Of a stretch of 5,209 bases of DNA, positions 5,192-5,209 are shown one piece after another. Made by a program: the position numbers and the translations under genes. The notes under the pieces are model-generated. The model saw nothing but the letters and a program-made list of their open reading frames with translations. It had not been told where the DNA came from and ran no database searches. The stretch covers positions 1 through 5,209 of the forward strand of contig CAMENQ010000184.1 of assembly GCA_945928585.1 (NCBI GenBank), in the 5' to 3' direction. Source of the DNA: an uncultured Roseburia sp. (lineage in GTDB: Bacteria; Bacillota; Clostridia; Lachnospirales; Lachnospiraceae). Position 1 is the first letter of the stretch, and each line of letters begins with the position of its first letter.

Positions 5192-5209
5192 TTATAACCC
5201 CTTATTAAT

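Overview
The window is an AT-rich stretch of a low-GC Gram-positive chromosome, most likely a clostridial member of the Lachnospiraceae type. This placement is inferred from gene content and was not tested by any search. The clues are a secreted papain-like protease with a copper-amine-oxidase-type stalk domain and a C-terminal lectin-like region, AGGAGG-like ribosome binding sites, two genes or potential genes with TTG codons at or near the start, and close-to-consensus sigma-A promoters. Every gene I can support lies on the minus strand, so the map reads from right to left. Plus-strand ORFs over these genes look like shadows.

Reading in the direction of transcription, the right end (about 5008-5209) is a very AT-rich, gene-free region with an inverted repeat and several candidate promoters. 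It is followed by a tiny gene at 4822-5007. Its protein is one methionine plus exactly fifteen four-residue units rich in Asn, Ser, Thr, Gln and Lys. The gene has a strong Shine-Dalgarno site and ends in a hairpin at 4771-4806. Upstream of it is a match to the sporulation sigma-G promoter pattern, which makes a spore-related role a testable idea. Next come a single-domain rhodanese (4310-4624) with its own likely promoter, and then a near-perfect sigma-A promoter at 4266-4294.

That promoter appears to serve a four-gene unit: a THUMP-domain rRNA methyltransferase of the YpsC/RlmL family (3063-4229), a membrane-anchored or secreted C1 cysteine protease (1322-3073, TTG start, overlapping the methyltransferase), the nucleotide-pool cleaning enzyme RdgB (672-1280), and a YfcE/YsnB-type metallophosphoesterase (203-691, overlapping rdgB by 20 bases). 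The rdgB-phosphoesterase pair matches the ysnA-ysnB pair of Bacillus subtilis. The protease is the odd member of an otherwise housekeeping group.

At the left edge is a tRNA-Pro(UGG) gene. Only its first 55 bases are inside the window, and it has a perfect TTGACA-N17-TATAAT promoter. I see no convincing intrinsic terminator between the phosphoesterase gene and this promoter.

The most interesting item is the tetrad-repeat mini-protein and its possible forespore promoter. The rest is well explained by known families.
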